Of a stretch of DNA of 57,113 bases, positions 54,817 to 57,113 are shown piece by piece (within the stretch, counting starts at the first letter, position 1; every line of letters begins with the position of its first letter). A program made the position numbers and the translations under genes. The notes beneath the pieces were generated by a model. It had not been told where the DNA came from and ran no database searches. It worked only from the letters and a program-made list of their open reading frames with translations. The stretch covers positions 1 to 57,113 of the forward strand of contig WRIE01000012.1 in assembly GCA_009782875.1 (NCBI GenBank), written 5' to 3'. Origin of the DNA: Eubacteriaceae bacterium (GTDB lineage: Bacteria > Bacillota > Clostridia > Eubacteriales > Anaerofustaceae).

Positions 54817-56583
54817 TTAGTAGCTTAATCCTGCTTTTAATGTTTGGCCTTGCGTCACATCGAAGAAGTCCCTCAAATCAAGGCGGTTGTTATTGTGGCG
54901 TATCTCAAAGTGCACGTGGGGTCCGGTGGAGCGGCCCGTGCTGCCGGACAGCGCGATTAGCTCGCCTTGGTCGACTTTCTGCCCGACTGACACTTTCAAC
55001 TCGCTGTTGTGGCCATACAGCGTCGAAAACCCGTTGGCGTGGTTGATAATGACAGTATAGCCATAGTCGCCAAAATAGTCTGACCTGGATACCACGCCTG
55101 AGTCGGAAGCTGTAACTGGCGTCCCTGTCGGGCAGGATATGTCAATAGCCCTGAATTCCGCGTGGGAGCCGGAGCGGCTCTCTGTGAAGGAGCTTACCCT
55201 TCCGCTGACCGGTATGTTGAAGGTTCCTGAGCTCTTGGCGGATGGCAGGGGCTTGGACCCCTTATTGACAACCGCGTTGATGGGCTCTTTGATCACAGTC
55301 TCGTTTTGGAGTGTCTCCATCACTGCCTTGCCGTTGAGGTACGACACTAGATACCTTCGCTCATTGACTCCATCAACGCCTTCGATGACCACTTTTTCTG
55401 CCCCCCGAAACATTGTCGGGTCAGTCCTGGTGACAACTTGGAAAGGTATGGGCTCATGCCTCGTCACAACTTTGGAAACCTTCGCCGCAAATACTGTCGC
55501 TGAGCTCATTTCGCCAAGGGAGTATTCATTCTTGCGGAAATCCAAAGCCGTCATCAGCCCCCGGTTGCCGCTTTCATTGTTTTCAGCTATTGTCTCGTTG
55601 ATCAACTTGCCTTGGTCTTGGATACTGGCTCTTTCCGGGGCAATCGGCATCGACTTGGTGGGCATAGTGCCTGCCGCAGCCACATCTTGCTCTGCGGGCA
55701 TGGACGACGGGTCTAGGCTTAGCAGGTAGTCGACTGCCTCAGGGGGTGACATGACTTTTGAAAGCTCTACTCTTTTGGCGATGACTTCGACAGCTTGCTC
55801 TAAGTTGAACTCGATAATTTTCTCTTCGAAGATATCATCGGAATAATGGGTGTTTAGCAGCATTCCGTCTGTTACAGCTTTCGCTTCCGCATATGAGGCC
55901 AGCCTGACGGTTTCTTGGCCGTCGATTGTGATAACTGCCCCGTCAGCCCAAGCGGTAAGGTTGCATTTATACAGCGCTTCTTCTGCTTCTTTGGCATCCA
56001 AGGGATTTTGGTTCTTGTTGATAAATGCCCTTGTGGTTGATATGGTCTGCTCGAAGAATACGGTGTCGACTTTGTACCATTCGCTCAAGTTAGACTCTAC
56101 ATTCACAATGGCCGCATCAAGGTCTGAGAGGTTTTTCACAACCCCAATTTTGTAACCATTGAAAAGCACGTCATATCCGATGAAGGATTTCATGCCGACC
56201 AGCCCCAATGCCAAAAGGACAAAAGTTGAGAATGTGGCGGCAATCATCGCGTTGCTTATCCTCAAGGATTCCTTCAGGTCGAGAATCGTATAGTATAGGT
56301 ACAATAGGAAAGACCTGCTTGAGTAATACTTTTTTTGGAAAAAATAACTGATACGCTCACGGGTCTTCGAGAATGGCAGTTGTTTGCTCCCCTTCTTGTC
56401 AAATGAAGCCCTGCCGTGGGTCAACTTGTAGTTGCGGGTGTCATAGATAGCCTTTTTATGGGCTCTATTTACTTCAATCATTTCCTCGGCAATGCGGCGC
56501 CTGTTAGACCGTTTCATATGCCTGTCGCACAGTTTTTGGATTTCATCTTCTTCATTGCGTTGCAATTTAAAGGACAATTCCAT
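54817..56583 (-). CDS. Membrane-anchored G5-M23 (LytM-like) protein, paralogue 2
   Basis: 588 residues; GGGAGG about ten bases before ATG 56583. Same layout as its neighbour: basic N-terminus (NRRRIAEEMIEVNRAHKKAI), one membrane helix (IAATFSTFVLLALGLVGM), a ~300-residue outside region, a G5 domain (IPFQVVTRTDPTMFRG to IKEPINAVVNKG) and a C-terminal M23 domain (LYGHNSEL, GPHVHFEIR). The first zinc site again lacks the canonical His: SHAEFRAIDISC has Phe where HxGxD has His, keeping the Asp and the shifted upstream His. The pair arose by tandem duplication and has diverged considerably. Role inferred: cell-wall or sporulation-related binding rather than plain endopeptidase. Confidence 0.85.
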   Translation of the reverse strand: MELSFKLQRNEEDEIQKLCDRHMKRSNRRRIAEEMIEVNRAHKKAIYDTRNYKLTHGRASFDKKGSKQLPFSKTRERISYFFQKKYYSSRSFLLYLYYTILDLKESLRISNAMIAATFSTFVLLALGLVGMKSFIGYDVLFNGYKIGVVKNLSDLDAAIVNVESNLSEWYKVDTVFFEQTISTTRAFINKNQNPLDAKEAEEALYKCNLTAWADGAVITIDGQETVRLASYAEAKAVTDGMLLNTHYSDDIFEEKIIEFNLEQAVEVIAKRVELSKVMSPPEAVDYLLSLDPSSMPAEQDVAAAGTMPTKSMPIAPERASIQDQGKLINETIAENNESGNRGLMTALDFRKNEYSLGEMSSATVFAAKVSKVVTRHEPIPFQVVTRTDPTMFRGAEKVVIEGVDGVNERRYLVSYLNGKAVMETLQNETVIKEPINAVVNKGSKPLPSAKSSGTFNIPVSGRVSSFTESRSGSHAEFRAIDISCPTGTPVTASDSGVVSRSDYFGDYGYTVIINHANGFSTLYGHNSELKVSVGQKVDQGELIALSGSTGRSTGPHVHFEIRHNNNRLDLRDFFDVTQGQTLKAGLSY

Positions 56584-56717
56584 ATAAGAAGCCTCCCGTT
56601 CTATGGGTGGGTTACAACATAGTTACAGAAGGATTGTAACACACCGGATACATATTAACTAGCTTTTAACACAGAAAAAACACAAGCTAGTTATTTTTCT
56701 TGACAGGAAACACAGCT

Positions 56718-56746
56718 ATTTTAGCCAAAGTTTCCTTAGTTGACAA
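56718..56746 (-). promoter_or_regulatory. Promoter of G5-M23 paralogue 2
   Basis: On the minus strand: TTGTCA (56746-56741), 17-bp spacer, TAAAAT (56723-56718), about 135 bases before ATG 56583. Confidence 0.65.
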
Positions 56747-57075
56747 AAAAAGTTTCAATAAAACAGAGTTGGGTTGCGGACAAATATTGCAAACTCATTA
56801 TAATAATAACATATTTTTTAATAATTGCAAATTTATGTCGATACCTACAAAAGATGTGAGAAAATTTTGTCAAAATTAATCAAGTTTTGGATAATGTATT
56901 GATCTACTGTAATTGCAAAGCCAACATAGGAAATTTAAAAAGCACAAATTGGCAACTGTCGAAATATCAAGAATAACGTTGAAATTCGACATAAAATTAT
57001 GAAAAAAAAGGCAACACACCGCATAGATGGTATTATGAGTTTGGAAAACAAAAAATACCAGGCAGGTGAAGCCTT
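56747..57075. other. A+T-rich divergent spacer
   Basis: About 330 very A+T-rich bases upstream of the last partial gene. No RNA gene or clear operator is seen; plus-strand promoter elements are not unambiguous. Confidence 0.45.
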
Positions 57076-57113
57076 ATGATGAATATACCACTAAACGAGA
57101 AGGTTGGCAAGCA
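57076..57113 (+). CDS. 5' end of an unidentified gene cut by the window edge
   Basis: ATG 57076 (or 57079), preceded by GCAGGTGA, encodes MMNIPLNEKVGK before the window ends. Too short to identify. Confidence 0.5.
   Translation, partial: MMNIPLNEKVGK

Noticed and set aside
1..57113. CRISPR array, tRNA or rRNA genes
   Set aside because: I saw no regularly spaced repeats, no cloverleaf-like segments with T-loop consensus and no rRNA-like sequence, though a manual reading could miss a diverged tRNA.

Overview
The window looks like a chromosome segment of an anaerobic, low-to-middle G+C Bacillota, most likely a Clostridia member. The reasons are strong Shine-Dalgarno sequences with frequent GTG/TTG starts, RNA polymerase subunits without the large proteobacterial insertions, G5-M23 cell-envelope proteins, an RNase PH-RdgB-HolA cluster, a cobalamin riboswitch, and oxygen-sensitive molybdo-flavin/iron-sulfur and radical SAM enzymes. 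The species cannot be named from the sequence alone.

Layout. 0-10.2 kb is mostly core: a uroporphyrinogen-decarboxylase-fold methyltransferase, a DDE transposase, signal peptidase I, the overlapping row rph-rdgB-holA-GNAT-PHP phosphatase, and cobT behind a cobalamin riboswitch with terminator. 10.2-18.8 kb is an accessory island. Fragments of IS256-, IS1634- and IS110-type elements lie on one side, and an IS5-family element and an IS4/IS701-like transposase on the other. Between them sits an intact three-gene operon: a P-loop/RyR-domain protein, a TIR-like Rossmannoid protein and a small helical protein. This is the best candidate for an undescribed conflict or signalling system.

19.3-32.6 kb is a redox cluster: a single-chain molybdopterin aldehyde oxidoreductase, an FAD/Fe-S/CCG-domain oxidoreductase, a small zinc-ribbon-like redox protein, a radical SAM protein of TrsS type, and on the opposite strand a natural fusion of a TrsM-like methyltransferase with an AMP-forming ligase. 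A degenerate IS1634 copy has landed inside the cluster. A decayed second ligase piece and a lipoprotein binding protein follow. 32.7-33.7 kb holds a decayed ParA/ribbon-helix-helix partition locus, which suggests a former plasmid or integrative element.

33.8-43.5 kb carries two ABC export systems (FtsX/MacB type and ABC-2 type). Their promoters share the same 13-bp TetR-type palindrome immediately after the -10 box, so the one intact TetR regulator probably controls both. sfsA, an AAA ATPase and a DUF4190 protein lie between them. 43.7-51.7 kb is rpoC-rpoB on the minus strand, with an unusual ~180-residue acidic tail on RpoB and a ~310-nt leader. 51.8-56.6 kb has a DUF2284 protein, a small ORF and two tandem membrane-anchored G5-M23 paralogues that both lack the canonical first zinc-binding histidine. 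The window ends in the first codons of another plus-strand gene.
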